From positions 23,830 to 87,829 of the forward strand of contig NZ_RQZG01000016.1 of NCBI RefSeq assembly GCF_003859805.1: a DNA stretch of 64,000 nucleotides. Direction: 5' to 3'. Below, piece by piece: positions 27,875 to 36,325 of the stretch. The stretch comes from Arachnia propionica. GTDB taxonomy: Bacteria; Actinomycetota; Actinomycetes; Propionibacteriales; Propionibacteriaceae. Positions within the stretch are counted from its first letter, which is position 1; every line of letters starts with the position of its first letter. The translations under genes were made by a program, and so were the position numbers. A model generated the notes under the pieces. That model was not told the origin of the DNA. It saw only the letters and a program-made list of their open reading frames with translations, and did no database searches.

Positions 27875-28170
27875 ATGAGAACGCTCCCACGACGCCTGTG
27901 CGCCGTCCTGATCCTCGCAACACTGGCCCTGCTCAGTGCCTGCAGCAGCCCACCCACAGCCCCACCCCCACCGGTCGAGCCACCAGCCGAAACCCACGAA
28001 CTGACCAAGACCGACCTCGATTCCTGGCTCGACGGGACACTCCCCGATGTCCTCACCAAGGGCAAGGCAACCGGAGCCGTGGTCACCGTCGTCAAGGACG
28101 GCCAGATCCTCACCAACCTCGGCCTGTGACCCCACACCGCTGACCGAGCCCGACCTTTTCTCCGCTGATC
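27875..28170 (+). pseudogene. Truncated serine-hydrolase (class C beta-lactamase-like) lipoprotein
   Basis: An open frame of 84 codons ends at 28129. It begins with a lipoprotein signal (lipobox LSAC, cysteine at residue 23) and a proline-rich linker, then KTDLDSWLDGTLPDVLTKGKATGAVVTVVKDGQILTNLG. That is how lipoprotein serine hydrolases of the beta-lactamase superfamily begin, but the SxxK catalytic motif and everything after it are missing. In another frame after the stop, DPTPLTEPDLFSA looks like the next piece of such a protein, pointing to a deletion or frameshift followed by loss where the repeat cluster begins. A short functional lipoprotein is less likely. Confidence 0.65.
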
Positions 28171-28208
28171 GAGCTGGGCTGCACCACGAAGCGAGCAGCC
28201 CAGCTCGA
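28169..28208. repeat. Perfect 14-bp inverted repeat
   Basis: TCGAGCTGGGCTGC (28169-28182) faces its exact complement (28195-28208) across a 12-nt spacer. It sits at the point where the serine-hydrolase remnant loses similarity. Confidence 0.7.
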
Positions 28209-28258
28209 GACCTCGCGAGGGCGCCCACTCAACCCAAACACCAGCACCACGCACCAAG

Positions 28259-28378
28259 GGTCTCGACACGGTTTCCTCCGCAAGCTCCGGAAACCGGCTC
28301 GACCAACGGGAAAAGAGAGGTCTTGACACGGACCCTACAGCCAAGCTCCGGACCCGGTGTGAGCAGTGGAAAAGAAAA
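28259..28378. repeat. Two tandem 60-bp copies of a dispersed repeat
   Basis: Unit 1 (28259-28318) and unit 2 (28319-28378) both start GGTCTCGACACGG or GGTCTTGACACGG, share CAAGCTCCGGA, and end in GGGAAAAGAG/GGAAAAGAAA. Unit 1 is itself an imperfect palindrome (GGTTTCC...GGAAACC). A related copy lies at 54126-54185. Confidence 0.7.
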
Positions 28379-28383
28379 CAGGA

Positions 28384-28412
28384 GGCCCCGCACCGGTTGC
28401 CGGTGCGGGGCC
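28384..28412 (-). terminator. Rho-independent terminator of glpFK
   Basis: A perfect 13-bp stem (GGCCCCGCACCGG and complement) with a 3-nt loop is followed, in the direction of glpK, by the T-rich tail CCTGTTTTCTTTTCC. Confidence 0.88.
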
Positions 28413-28426
28413 TGGTGAGCCGTCGA

Positions 28427-29950
28427 TCACTCGACGACGTCGTCGTCCATCCAGTCGAAGGTCTTGGTGACGGCCTTCTTCCAGTTGCGGTACAGCCGAG
28501 CGCGTTCGTCATCGGCCATCGCCGGGGTCCAGCGCTTGTCCTCGGCCCAGTTGTCGATGACATCCTGCTCGCCACTCCAGAACCCGACGGCGATGCCAGC
28601 CGCATAGGCGGCGCCGAGCGCCGTGGTCTCCGCGACCACCGGGCGCACCACGTCGACCCCGAGTTGGTCGGCCTGGAACTGCATCAGGGTCTCGTTGGCG
28701 GTCATGCCACCGTCGACCTTCAGCTCCGCCAGCCTCACCCCGGAGTCCGCCTCCATCGCATCCAGCACCTCGCGGGTCTGGAAGGCTGTGGCCTCCAGGA
28801 CCGCACGGGCGATGTGTCCCCGGTTGACGTACCGGGTGAGCCCGACGATGGCACCCCGAGCGTCGGAACGCCAGTACGGGGCGAACAGGCCGGAGAAGGC
28901 CGGGACCACGTACGCCCCGCCGTTGTCCTCGACGGTGGTGGCCAGTTGCTCGATCTCCGGGGCGGAGTCGAACATGCGCAGGTTGTCACGCAGCCACTGC
29001 ACCAGCGACCCGGCCACGGCGATGGAACCCTCCAGGGCGTAGATCGGTTTGGCATCACCGATCTGGTAGCAGACGGTGGTGAGCAGCCCGTTCTTCGACG
29101 GCACGATCTCCTCGCCGGTGTTGATGAGCATGAAGCAGCCCGTGCCGTAGGTGTTCTTCGCCATGCCCTTCTCGAAGCAGGCCTGTCCGAAGGTCGCGGC
29201 CTGCTGATCGCCGAGGATCCCGGCGACCGGGACACCGGCCAGCAGTCCCTGGGCACGGCCCACGCCGTAGACCTCGGCCGACGACTTGATCGTCGGCAGC
29301 ATCGACATCGGGATGCCCATGTCGGCGGCGATCTCAGGATCCCAGTCGAGGGTGCGCAGATCCATCAGCATGGTGCGCGAGGCGTTGGTGACATCGGTGA
29401 CGTGGACCCCGCCGCCCACCCCACCGGTGAGGTTCCACAGCACCCAGGTGTCCATGGTTCCCATCACCAGGTCCCCGGCCTCGGCGCGTTCCCTGGCACC
29501 CTCGACGTTGTCGAGGATCCACTTCACCTTCGGCCCGGCGAAATAGGTGGCCAACGGCAGCCCGACCCGGTCCTTGTACCGGTCGGCCCCGACCTCACCA
29601 CCCAGCTCATCGACGATCCTCTGGGTGCGGGTGTCCTGCCACACGATGGCGTTGTACACCGGCTCCCCCGTGGTGCGGTCCCACACCAGCGTCGTCTCAC
29701 GCTGGTTGGTGATCCCGACGGCGGCCAGGTTCTCCTTGTTCAGTTCCGCCTTGGCCAGGGCTTGGGCGACGACCTCGCGGACGTTCTCCCAGATCTCGAT
29801 GGCGTCATGTTCCACCCATCCCGCACGCGGGAAGATCTGCTCGTGCTCCTTCTGCCCGACCGAGACGATCCTCCCGGCGTGGTCGAAGATGATGGCGCGG
29901 GACGACGTGGTCCCCTGGTCGATGGCGAGAACGTACTTCTTCTCAGTCAT
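28427..29950 (-). CDS. glpK: Glycerol kinase
   Basis: This 507-residue FGGY-family kinase has the family's full length. The N-terminal phosphate loop is [13 protein letters not shown], then [18 protein letters not shown]. Glycerol kinase blocks [11 protein letters not shown] and [11 protein letters not shown] follow, with [12 protein letters not shown] and [17 protein letters not shown] in the C-terminal ATPase domain. It phosphorylates glycerol to glycerol 3-phosphate. The glpF gene lies 24 bp upstream on the same strand, so uptake and phosphorylation are made together. Confidence 0.96.
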   Translation of the reverse strand: MTEKKYVLAIDQGTTSSRAIIFDHAGRIVSVGQKEHEQIFPRAGWVEHDAIEIWENVREVVAQALAKAELNKENLAAVGITNQRETTLVWDRTTGEPVYNAIVWQDTRTQRIVDELGGEVGADRYKDRVGLPLATYFAGPKVKWILDNVEGARERAEAGDLVMGTMDTWVLWNLTGGVGGGVHVTDVTNASRTMLMDLRTLDWDPEIAADMGIPMSMLPTIKSSAEVYGVGRAQGLLAGVPVAGILGDQQAATFGQACFEKGMAKNTYGTGCFMLINTGEEIVPSKNGLLTTVCYQIGDAKPIYALEGSIAVAGSLVQWLRDNLRMFDSAPEIEQLATTVEDNGGAYVVPAFSGLFAPYWRSDARGAIVGLTRYVNRGHIARAVLEATAFQTREVLDAMEADSGVRLAELKVDGGMTANETLMQFQADQLGVDVVRPVVAETTALGAAYAAGIAVGFWSGEQDVIDNWAEDKRWTPAMADDERARLYRNWKKAVTKTFDWMDDDVVE

Positions 29951-29974
29951 GTCTTCTCCTTGAGGACAGTGGGG

Positions 29975-30727
29975 TCAGGGCAGCAGCGGGCCGGCCAGCA
30001 GACCGGCGACGACACCACCGATGATCGGGCCGACGACAGGGACCCAGGAGTATCCCCAGTCCGAGTCGCCCTTGCCCTTGATGGGCAGGATGGCATGCAT
30101 GATGCGGGGCCCGAGGTCACGCGTCGGGTTGATGGCGTACCCGGTGGGACCACCCAGTGAGACACCGATGCCGAACACGAGCAGTGCGACACCGAGGGCA
30201 CCGAGCCATCCGAGATTCGCCGGTTCACCTCCTGCGGCCGCGGTGAACCTCCCGGCCGCGATCACGCCGAAGACCAGCACGAAGGTGCCGATGGCCTCGG
30301 TCGCGACGTTGAACAGTGGGTTGCGGATCCCCGGTGAGGTGGCGAACACGGCCAGTTTGCTGGCCGCCTCCGGCTCCTCGTCGAAGTGCTGCTTGTAGGC
30401 CACCCAGGCCAGCAGGGCACCCAGCATGGCACCGAGCAACTGACCACCCAGGTAGGCGGCGATGAGTCCAGCACTGACCGGATGCCCACCCATCTCGGTC
30501 TCGCCGCTGGCGAGCAACCCGAAGGTGACGGCCGGGTTGAGATGCCCCCCGGACTTGTAGGCGGCGATGACACCGATGAACACACCGATGCCCCAGCCCC
30601 AGTTGACGAAGAGGAACCCGGTGCCGTTCCCCTTGGTCCTGGCCAGGGCCGTGTTGGCGACGACACCACAGCCCATGAGGAGCAGCAGCATCGACCCGAC
30701 GGTTTCGGAGAGAAATATGGTTCCCAA
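29975..30727 (-). CDS. glpF: Glycerol uptake facilitator (MIP/aquaporin family)
   Basis: The product has 250 residues and six membrane helices. The first pore motif is GGHLNPAVT. The second is AINPTRDLGPR, where the usual NPA is NPT; the neighbouring arginine of the selectivity filter is kept, as is the aspartate typical of glycerol-conducting forms. The best start in frame is a TTG at 30727, which gives the normal N-terminus MGTIFLSETVGSMLLLLMGCG. A GGAG lies about 11 nt upstream, so translation initiation looks weak. Confidence 0.92.
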   Translation of the reverse strand: MGTIFLSETVGSMLLLLMGCGVVANTALARTKGNGTGFLFVNWGWGIGVFIGVIAAYKSGGHLNPAVTFGLLASGETEMGGHPVSAGLIAAYLGGQLLGAMLGALLAWVAYKQHFDEEPEAASKLAVFATSPGIRNPLFNVATEAIGTFVLVFGVIAAGRFTAAAGGEPANLGWLGALGVALLVFGIGVSLGGPTGYAINPTRDLGPRIMHAILPIKGKGDSDWGYSWVPVVGPIIGGVVAGLLAGPLLP

Positions 30728-30934
30728 CTCTCAGGCTCCATTCCTGACGACTCTGTCACGTGCGCCCAGGTGCGGACGCATTGCGAAGAGCCAACCCGAC
30801 CCGCCCGGTTTCGGCAAGCCTGCTGCACGTTCATGCAGCCGTGCGTGGACCTGGTGCACCTTTCCCCGTTTGTGCCGGGGGACTTGACGACTCCTCGTCG
30901 CGATGACCGGCCCACGCACGACAGCTGGATCAGA

Positions 30935-31702
30935 TCAGAACAGCGTGTAACCGCCGTCGACCACCACGATCGATCCTGACATGAAGCTGGCCGCATCGGA
31001 GGCGAGGAACACCACGGCGGGCGCGATCTCCTCCGGCAGCGCGTAGCGACGTTGCGGCGCGTCCTCGATCCAGTGACGCCGGAACCGAGGCTCCTCCACC
31101 GGGGACATGTCGGTCTTGACATAGCCGGGCGCGACCGCGTTCACCCGCACCCCGAACGGCGCCCACTCCGCCCCGAGAGAACGGGTCAGGTGGTGCACGG
31201 CTGCCTTGGAGGCGTTGTAGGCCGGCTGAATCTGAGGGCGGTTGACGATCTGTGCCGAGATCGAACCGATGTTGACGATGCGTCCACTCCCCCGGGAGAC
31301 CATGTGGGCCCCGACGTCCTTGGACACCCACCACAGCGCCGTGAGGTTGGTGTCGACGACGTGGCTCCAGTCCTCATCACTGACCTCCAACGCATCACCG
31401 TGGATGCAGGTCCCGGCGTTGTTGACCAAGATGTCGATACGGCCCGCCTGATCGATGGCCTCGGCCACCATCCGTCCCACGGACCGGCGGTCCAGCAGGT
31501 CCCCGGCCACGGCGTGGGCGGTGAACCCCGACGTCGCCAGTTCCTGCCGCACCGTCTCGGCCTGCTCCACGGCTCTTGCGTGCACGATCACCTCGGCCCC
31601 GGCCTCGGCCAAGGAGTGCGCGAACTGGCGTCCCAGGCCACGTGCCGCCCCGGTGACCAAGGCCGTCATGCCGTCCAACCGGAATCTGTCCAACACACTC
31701 AT
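30935..31702 (-). CDS. Short-chain dehydrogenase/reductase (polyol-type)
   Basis: This classical SDR has 255 residues: the cofactor loop TGAARGLGRQ, NNAG at residue ~95, the catalytic serine in NIGSIS, and YNASK with the active tyrosine and lysine. It ends in SGSIVVVDGGYTLF. It is the last gene of the operon that begins with the FGGY kinase at 37798. That setting suggests a second sugar-alcohol or ketose oxidoreductase of the pathway, for example a ribitol/arabinitol- or gluconate-type dehydrogenase. The substrate is not determined. Confidence 0.85.
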   Translation of the reverse strand: MSVLDRFRLDGMTALVTGAARGLGRQFAHSLAEAGAEVIVHARAVEQAETVRQELATSGFTAHAVAGDLLDRRSVGRMVAEAIDQAGRIDILVNNAGTCIHGDALEVSDEDWSHVVDTNLTALWWVSKDVGAHMVSRGSGRIVNIGSISAQIVNRPQIQPAYNASKAAVHHLTRSLGAEWAPFGVRVNAVAPGYVKTDMSPVEEPRFRRHWIEDAPQRRYALPEEIAPAVVFLASDAASFMSGSIVVVDGGYTLF

Positions 31703-31706
31703 GTCA

Positions 31707-32717
31707 TCACCCCTCGATCAGCCCGGCCTTCTTGTACAGCTCGACGTACTCACTGACGTTGTCCTTGGTGATGAGCGGGTTGCCGACATCGACGTTGATC
31801 TCCTGCTCCGTGCCGTTCAGCAGGTCATTGACCGCCTTCATGTTGAGCTGGGCCAGTTCCTGGGCGTTCTGCAGGGTGGAGGCCGTCATCGTTCCCGCCT
31901 CGATGAGCAGACAGGCCTCCGGGGTACCGTCGACACCGTAGGCGAGGATGTTCTCGAACCCTGCCTTGCCCTTGACCGCCTCCAGGGCTCCCGCGGCCAT
32001 GTTGTCGTTCATGGAGATGATCGCGTCGATCTGCGGATTGGCCAGCGACCAGTCCTCCATCAGTCTGAGCGCCTCGTCCTTGTTCCAGTTCGCGATGTTC
32101 TCGGCGACGATCTCGACGTCCTTGCGCTTGTCGAAGAATTCCTTCTGCCAGGCCTCGCGACGGGCGGTGCTATGGAAGTTGCCGCCGGGGCCGTTGAGGA
32201 CGACGACCTTTGCACCCTGTGGGACCTGTTCGAGGGCGAGCTTCGCGGTCTCCGCCCCCTGGTCATAGGGGTTGGCATCAACCGATGAGGCACCGGCGAT
32301 GTTCTCCACACGCGGGTTGGTGGTGATGACCACGCTGCCGGAGGCGACGGCCTGTTCGATGTAGGGGCGCTGCGCCTCACCGTTGTTCGGCTGGATGATG
32401 ATCGCATCGTACTTGTTCGCGATCGCGGTCTCGATGAGTTTGTTCTGCACCTCGTCGTCAGCCTGACCGTCGGAGATCTCCAGCGTGATGTGCGGGTAGT
32501 TCTTCTCGGCCTCGAGCTTCATCTCGTTGGCGAGCCAGGCGGCGAACGAGTCCACCTGGGCGCGGGCGATGTAGGCCACCCGGTAGGACGACTTCGACTC
32601 GCGCGGCGCGTTGGACGAACTCGAGCCCGGGGTGTTCGTCGTGATCGAGCAGGCCGTGAGCGCCACGGACAGCGCTCCGGCGACGGCGGTGAGGAGGGTG
32701 CGTGTGAGCTTTTTCAT
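31707..32717 (-). CDS. Ribose-type sugar/polyol ABC transporter substrate-binding lipoprotein
   Basis: The product has 336 residues. The signal ends at lipobox LTAC (cysteine 23), followed by a Ser-rich linker. The body is a Peripla_BP_4 (RbsB-like) domain: YRVAYIARAQVDSFAAWLANEMKLEAE, DAIIIQPNN, NPYDQGAETAKLALE, then IDAIISMNDNMAAGALEAVKG and ILAYGVDGTPEA. It binds the operon's substrate outside the cell and delivers it to the permease encoded upstream (4-bp overlap). Confidence 0.9.
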   Translation of the reverse strand: MKKLTRTLLTAVAGALSVALTACSITTNTPGSSSSNAPRESKSSYRVAYIARAQVDSFAAWLANEMKLEAEKNYPHITLEISDGQADDEVQNKLIETAIANKYDAIIIQPNNGEAQRPYIEQAVASGSVVITTNPRVENIAGASSVDANPYDQGAETAKLALEQVPQGAKVVVLNGPGGNFHSTARREAWQKEFFDKRKDVEIVAENIANWNKDEALRLMEDWSLANPQIDAIISMNDNMAAGALEAVKGKAGFENILAYGVDGTPEACLLIEAGTMTASTLQNAQELAQLNMKAVNDLLNGTEQEINVDVGNPLITKDNVSEYVELYKKAGLIEG

Positions 32718-33760
32718 CGGGTGTTCCTTTCTCGGTGGTCCTGGCTGCTTCGCTCAGGAGGGTCGGGGGGTGACGGATCGGGTTCAAGCTCAAAGGTCCT
32801 GGGTCCGAGGATGGTGGTTCGGGTCCTGCCGCGTTTGCTCCACACGTCGTAGGACACGGCGCCGACGATGATCGCCCCCATGACGATCTGCTGGATGTAG
32901 GAGCCGATCCCGATGAGGTTCATGATGTTGCTGAGCACACCGACGATGAGGGCCCCGGCGAGGGTGCCGATGGTGGTTCCCACACCTCCGGAGAAGCTGG
33001 TACCACCGATGATCGGGGCGGTGATCGCCTGCAGCTCGTAGCCGACCCCTGCATTGGGCAGCCCGGCGTTGACCCGGGACATGAAGATCACACCGGCGAT
33101 GCCGACCAGGATCCCGTTGACGATGAACGCCTGGAACTTCACCCGTGCCACGGGGATGCCCGCGGCACGGGAGGCCTCCTCATTGCCGCCGACGGCGTAG
33201 ACGGAGCGTCCGTAGCGGGTGTGGCCCATCAGGTACCAGATGACGACGGTGACCACCAGCAGGATCATCGCGGGCACCGGGATCCAGCCCCACATCCCCT
33301 GCCCGATGAGCACGAAGTCACCGAGCTGGAGGACGTTCTGTCCGTTGGTGATCTCCAGCACCGCTCCCCGGGCGATGAGCATCATGCCCAGGGTCACGAT
33401 GAAGGCAGGGGTCCTCATCACCGCGACGAAGAACGCGTTGAACAGGTTGCAGGCCACCCCGACGGCGATTCCGGAGAGCGCTCCGAGCAGGATGTTGCCG
33501 GTGGCCTTGTGGACCATCACGGCCACCACTCCGGCGAAGGCCATCACCGATCCTGCGGACAGATCGATCATGCCGCCGATGATGAGGGTCATCGCCCCAT
33601 AGGCGAGGATGGTGATGACCGCCACCTGGCGGAGCACGTTGAGGATGTTGTCGGTGGTGAGGAAGTTCGGGCTCAGCAGCGTCGCGACGCCGAGCACCAG
33701 AACCAGGACGACGAAGATGGAGTACCGGCCGAAGTCGGCCTCCCTCAGTGAGAACGACAT
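32714..33760 (-). CDS. Ribose-type ABC transporter permease
   Basis: This 348-residue protein of the RbsC type (BPD_transp_2) has eight to ten helices. It carries the family stretch GGMIDLSAGSVMAFAGVVAVMV near the N-terminus and GGNEEASRAAGIPVARVKFQAFIVNGILVGIAG in the coupling loop. The last ~30 residues are a charged, proline-rich tail. Its gene overlaps the ATPase gene by 16 bp and the binding-protein gene by 4 bp. Confidence 0.92.
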   Translation of the reverse strand: MSFSLREADFGRYSIFVVLVLVLGVATLLSPNFLTTDNILNVLRQVAVITILAYGAMTLIIGGMIDLSAGSVMAFAGVVAVMVHKATGNILLGALSGIAVGVACNLFNAFFVAVMRTPAFIVTLGMMLIARGAVLEITNGQNVLQLGDFVLIGQGMWGWIPVPAMILLVVTVVIWYLMGHTRYGRSVYAVGGNEEASRAAGIPVARVKFQAFIVNGILVGIAGVIFMSRVNAGLPNAGVGYELQAITAPIIGGTSFSGGVGTTIGTLAGALIVGVLSNIMNLIGIGSYIQQIVMGAIIVGAVSYDVWSKRGRTRTTILGPRTFELEPDPSPPDPPERSSQDHRERNTR

Positions 33761-35259
33761 GACTGGGCCTCGATCCTGTTCATCGCATGTTTGAGGATGG
33801 TTTTCTGGGAGAACTCCGCACGGGACAGCTCGGCGGTGAGTCGCCCCCTCGACATGACGTGGATCCGGTCACACATGCCGATGAGTTCCGGGAGTTCGGA
33901 GGAGATCATGAGAATGCCCCGGCCCTGCCTCGCCAGGTCGGTCATGATCTTGTAGATCTCGAACTTGGCGCCGACGTCGATACCCCGGGTGGGTTCATCC
34001 AGCAGCAGCACCGTCGGGTCCGCGATCAGCCACCGGGCCAGCAACACCTTCTGCTGGTTGCCCCCGCTGAGCGCTGAGATCCTGGTCTCGAGGCTTGGTG
34101 CCTTGACCTGCATCCGGGAGAAGAACTCCGACACCAGCCGTCGCTCCTCGACGGCATGGGTGAAGCCGCCGTGGATGACCTTCCTCAGGCTGGCCAGGGT
34201 GGCGTTCTTCCTGATGCTGAGCTCGGGAACGATCCCGACCAGCCGCCGGTCCTCACTCAGCATCGCGACACCGTGACGCAACGCGTCCCTCGGTGAGGAG
34301 ATCCGCACCGGGCGGCCCGCCACCTCGACCAGCCCGCCGTCGAGGGGGTCGAGTCCGACGATCGCCCGGACCACCTCGGAACGCCCGGCGCCGATCAACC
34401 CGGCCAGCCCGACGATCTCCCCGGCCCGGATCTCGAAGGTGATGTCCTCGAACTGGGTCGCGGTGTGTAGGCCATCCACCCTGAGCACCACGTCGCCGAT
34501 GGGCACTTCCCGTTTCGGGTACGACTGGTGGTCGAGGGCACGTCCGACCATCTGGGTGATGACCTGGTCCAGGGTGATCTCGTCAGCCCGCTGGGAACTG
34601 ACGACGGCCCCGTCCCGCAGGATGGTGATGTCATCGGCCAGCTCGAAGACCTCGTCCATCTTGTGAGAGATGTAGATGACCGCCTTGCCCTGGTCCCGCA
34701 GCGCTCTGATCTTGCGGAACAGCGAGGCCACCTCCTTGTGCGCGATGGCGGAGGTGGGCTCGTCCATGATGAACACCTCGGCGCTGTGGTGGACGGCCCT
34801 CAGGATCTCCAAGGTCTGGATCTCCGAGACGGTCAGAGACGAAAGCCTCCGGTTGACCGACAGTTCCATACCCTCGGCCTGCAGGATCTGGGCGGCCTCG
34901 CGTCTCATCCGCCGCCAGTCCACCCGCCCGAGACGGGTCGGGAGCCGTCCTAGGAAGAAACTCTCCGCAACGGTCATCTCCGGCACGTGGTTGAGTTCCT
35001 GGGCGATCATCGCGACGCCCCGGGCCCGGGCCTCGACGGGGTTCTTGATCCGCACGGGCGCATCCCCCATGAAGATGGTTCCCGCATCCGGCTGGTGGAT
35101 GCCGTTGATGATCTTCATCAGGGTGGACTTGCCCGCCCCGTTCTCACCACACAGGGCGTGGACGGTACCGGGCCGGACCTCGAAGGTCACGTCAGTGAGC
35201 GCCCTGACCCCGGGAAAGGACTTGGAGATCCCCTCGACACGCAGCAGGGTCTCAGCCAC
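33745..35259 (-). CDS. Ribose-type ABC transporter ATPase with two ABC domains
   Basis: The product has 504 residues. The first domain has Walker A GENGAGKST, signature LTVSEIQTLEI and Walker B VFIMDEPTSAI. The second has the degenerate P-loop GLIGAGRSEVV typical of RbsA/MglA, signature LSGGNQQKVLLARW and LLLDEPTRGIDVGAK. One polypeptide therefore serves both ATP sites of the importer. Confidence 0.93.
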   Translation of the reverse strand: MAETLLRVEGISKSFPGVRALTDVTFEVRPGTVHALCGENGAGKSTLMKIINGIHQPDAGTIFMGDAPVRIKNPVEARARGVAMIAQELNHVPEMTVAESFFLGRLPTRLGRVDWRRMRREAAQILQAEGMELSVNRRLSSLTVSEIQTLEILRAVHHSAEVFIMDEPTSAIAHKEVASLFRKIRALRDQGKAVIYISHKMDEVFELADDITILRDGAVVSSQRADEITLDQVITQMVGRALDHQSYPKREVPIGDVVLRVDGLHTATQFEDITFEIRAGEIVGLAGLIGAGRSEVVRAIVGLDPLDGGLVEVAGRPVRISSPRDALRHGVAMLSEDRRLVGIVPELSIRKNATLASLRKVIHGGFTHAVEERRLVSEFFSRMQVKAPSLETRISALSGGNQQKVLLARWLIADPTVLLLDEPTRGIDVGAKFEIYKIMTDLARQGRGILMISSELPELIGMCDRIHVMSRGRLTAELSRAEFSQKTILKHAMNRIEAQSCRSH

Positions 35260-36310
35260 GGCCTGCCCTAACGTCGTGCTCCTCGATCCGAGCCACCCGG
35301 GGCCTGACGATCCGCTTCAGGGAACCGGTGGCGCCCTCCCCGGTGAGGGCGGCCTCCACCTGGTCCAGGCCGTAGACGTGGGTGACCAACGAGTCGAGCT
35401 CCACCTTGCCCGAGGTCAACAGGTCCCGCGCGATCGGCCAGGTGTTGGTGTAGCGGAAAATGCCGGTGACCACGATCTCCTTCATCGCGATGTCAGCGAC
35501 CGAGAGGGGGATCTCATCAGCGCTGCCGACCAGCACGACGACACCGCCGGGACGCACCGAGCGCACTCCAGTGATGATCGCCGGCGTGGCCCCGGAGGCG
35601 TCGATGAAGGCGTGCGCCCCCATCCTCTCGGTGCTGGTCACCGCCGGGTCGACGACGCGGAAGCCGTGGCCCGCGGCCAGCTGCCGCCGCCCGGGATCGA
35701 TGTCGGAGACCACCACGTCGGTGGCCCCGAAGGCCCTGGCCACCTGCGCGGTGATGACCCCGATGGGGCCACCACCGGCGATCAGCACCGTGTCCCCGAT
35801 GCCCACCCCGGCTTTCTGGACGGCCGCGATCCCCACGGACAGGGGCTCCATGAGGGCCGCGGCGTCGTCGCTGATGGATTCCGGGATCTCGAAGGCGAAG
35901 TCGTCCTGGATGACGACGTACTCGCAGAAGGCTCCGTCGACGGGTGGGGTGGCGTAGAACTCCATCCTCGGGCACAGGTTGTAGGCCCCGGAGCGACAGT
36001 ACTCGCACACCCGGCAGGGACGTTGGGGCTCGACGGCCACCCGCTGACCGATCCGGGCAGGATCGACATCACTTCCGACAGCGGCGATCCGACCGCTCAG
36101 TTCGTGGCCGAGGATGATCGGTTGCCTGACGACGAAGGGACCGATCGCCCCGTGTTCGTAGTAGTGGACGTCCGAGCCGCAGACCCCGACGGAGGCGACG
36201 CGGACCAGCACCTCGTCGGGTTCGGGGACAGGAGTGGGACGTTCCTCGACGGCGATGTCCTTGACGGCTCTGAGCACGCTCGCCCTCATGGTCTCTGGCA
36301 GGTCGGGCAT
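35252..36310 (-). CDS. Zinc-dependent polyol dehydrogenase (sorbitol/xylitol dehydrogenase-like)
   Basis: The product has 352 residues from the ATG at 36310, which has AGGAAG 5 nt upstream. This medium-chain dehydrogenase has the catalytic zinc ligands in VGVCGSDVHYYEHG and GHELSG, and the structural zinc loop with four cysteines (CRVCEYCRSGAYNLC). The NAD fold motif is AGGGPIGVITAQVARAFGA. The GSDVHYYEHGAIGPFVV block is that of sorbitol/xylitol dehydrogenases, which oxidise the polyol to a ketose. That fits the adjacent kinase of the xylulokinase family. Confidence 0.9.
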   Translation of the reverse strand: MPDLPETMRASVLRAVKDIAVEERPTPVPEPDEVLVRVASVGVCGSDVHYYEHGAIGPFVVRQPIILGHELSGRIAAVGSDVDPARIGQRVAVEPQRPCRVCEYCRSGAYNLCPRMEFYATPPVDGAFCEYVVIQDDFAFEIPESISDDAAALMEPLSVGIAAVQKAGVGIGDTVLIAGGGPIGVITAQVARAFGATDVVVSDIDPGRRQLAAGHGFRVVDPAVTSTERMGAHAFIDASGATPAIITGVRSVRPGGVVVLVGSADEIPLSVADIAMKEIVVTGIFRYTNTWPIARDLLTSGKVELDSLVTHVYGLDQVEAALTGEGATGSLKRIVRPRVARIEEHDVRAGRG

Positions 36311-36325
36311 GGTTCTTCCTTTCAC

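Larger units (their letters stand above)
27641..28426. other. Gene-poor stretch with repeats and a gene remnant
   Basis: This 0.8-kb stretch contains a degenerate copy of a dispersed repeat (about 27656-27718) and a 10-bp imperfect inverted repeat CTGTCGG(G/A)CC (27721-27730 with 27777-27786). It also holds the truncated lipoprotein gene at 27875, a perfect 14-bp inverted repeat (28169-28208), two tandem repeat units (28259-28378) and the glpK terminator. No intact gene is visible. Confidence 0.6.

Noticed and set aside
30886..30899. Terminator after the SDR gene (GACGA-CTCC-TCGTC)
   Set aside because: Only a 5-bp stem with no T tract; too weak to list.
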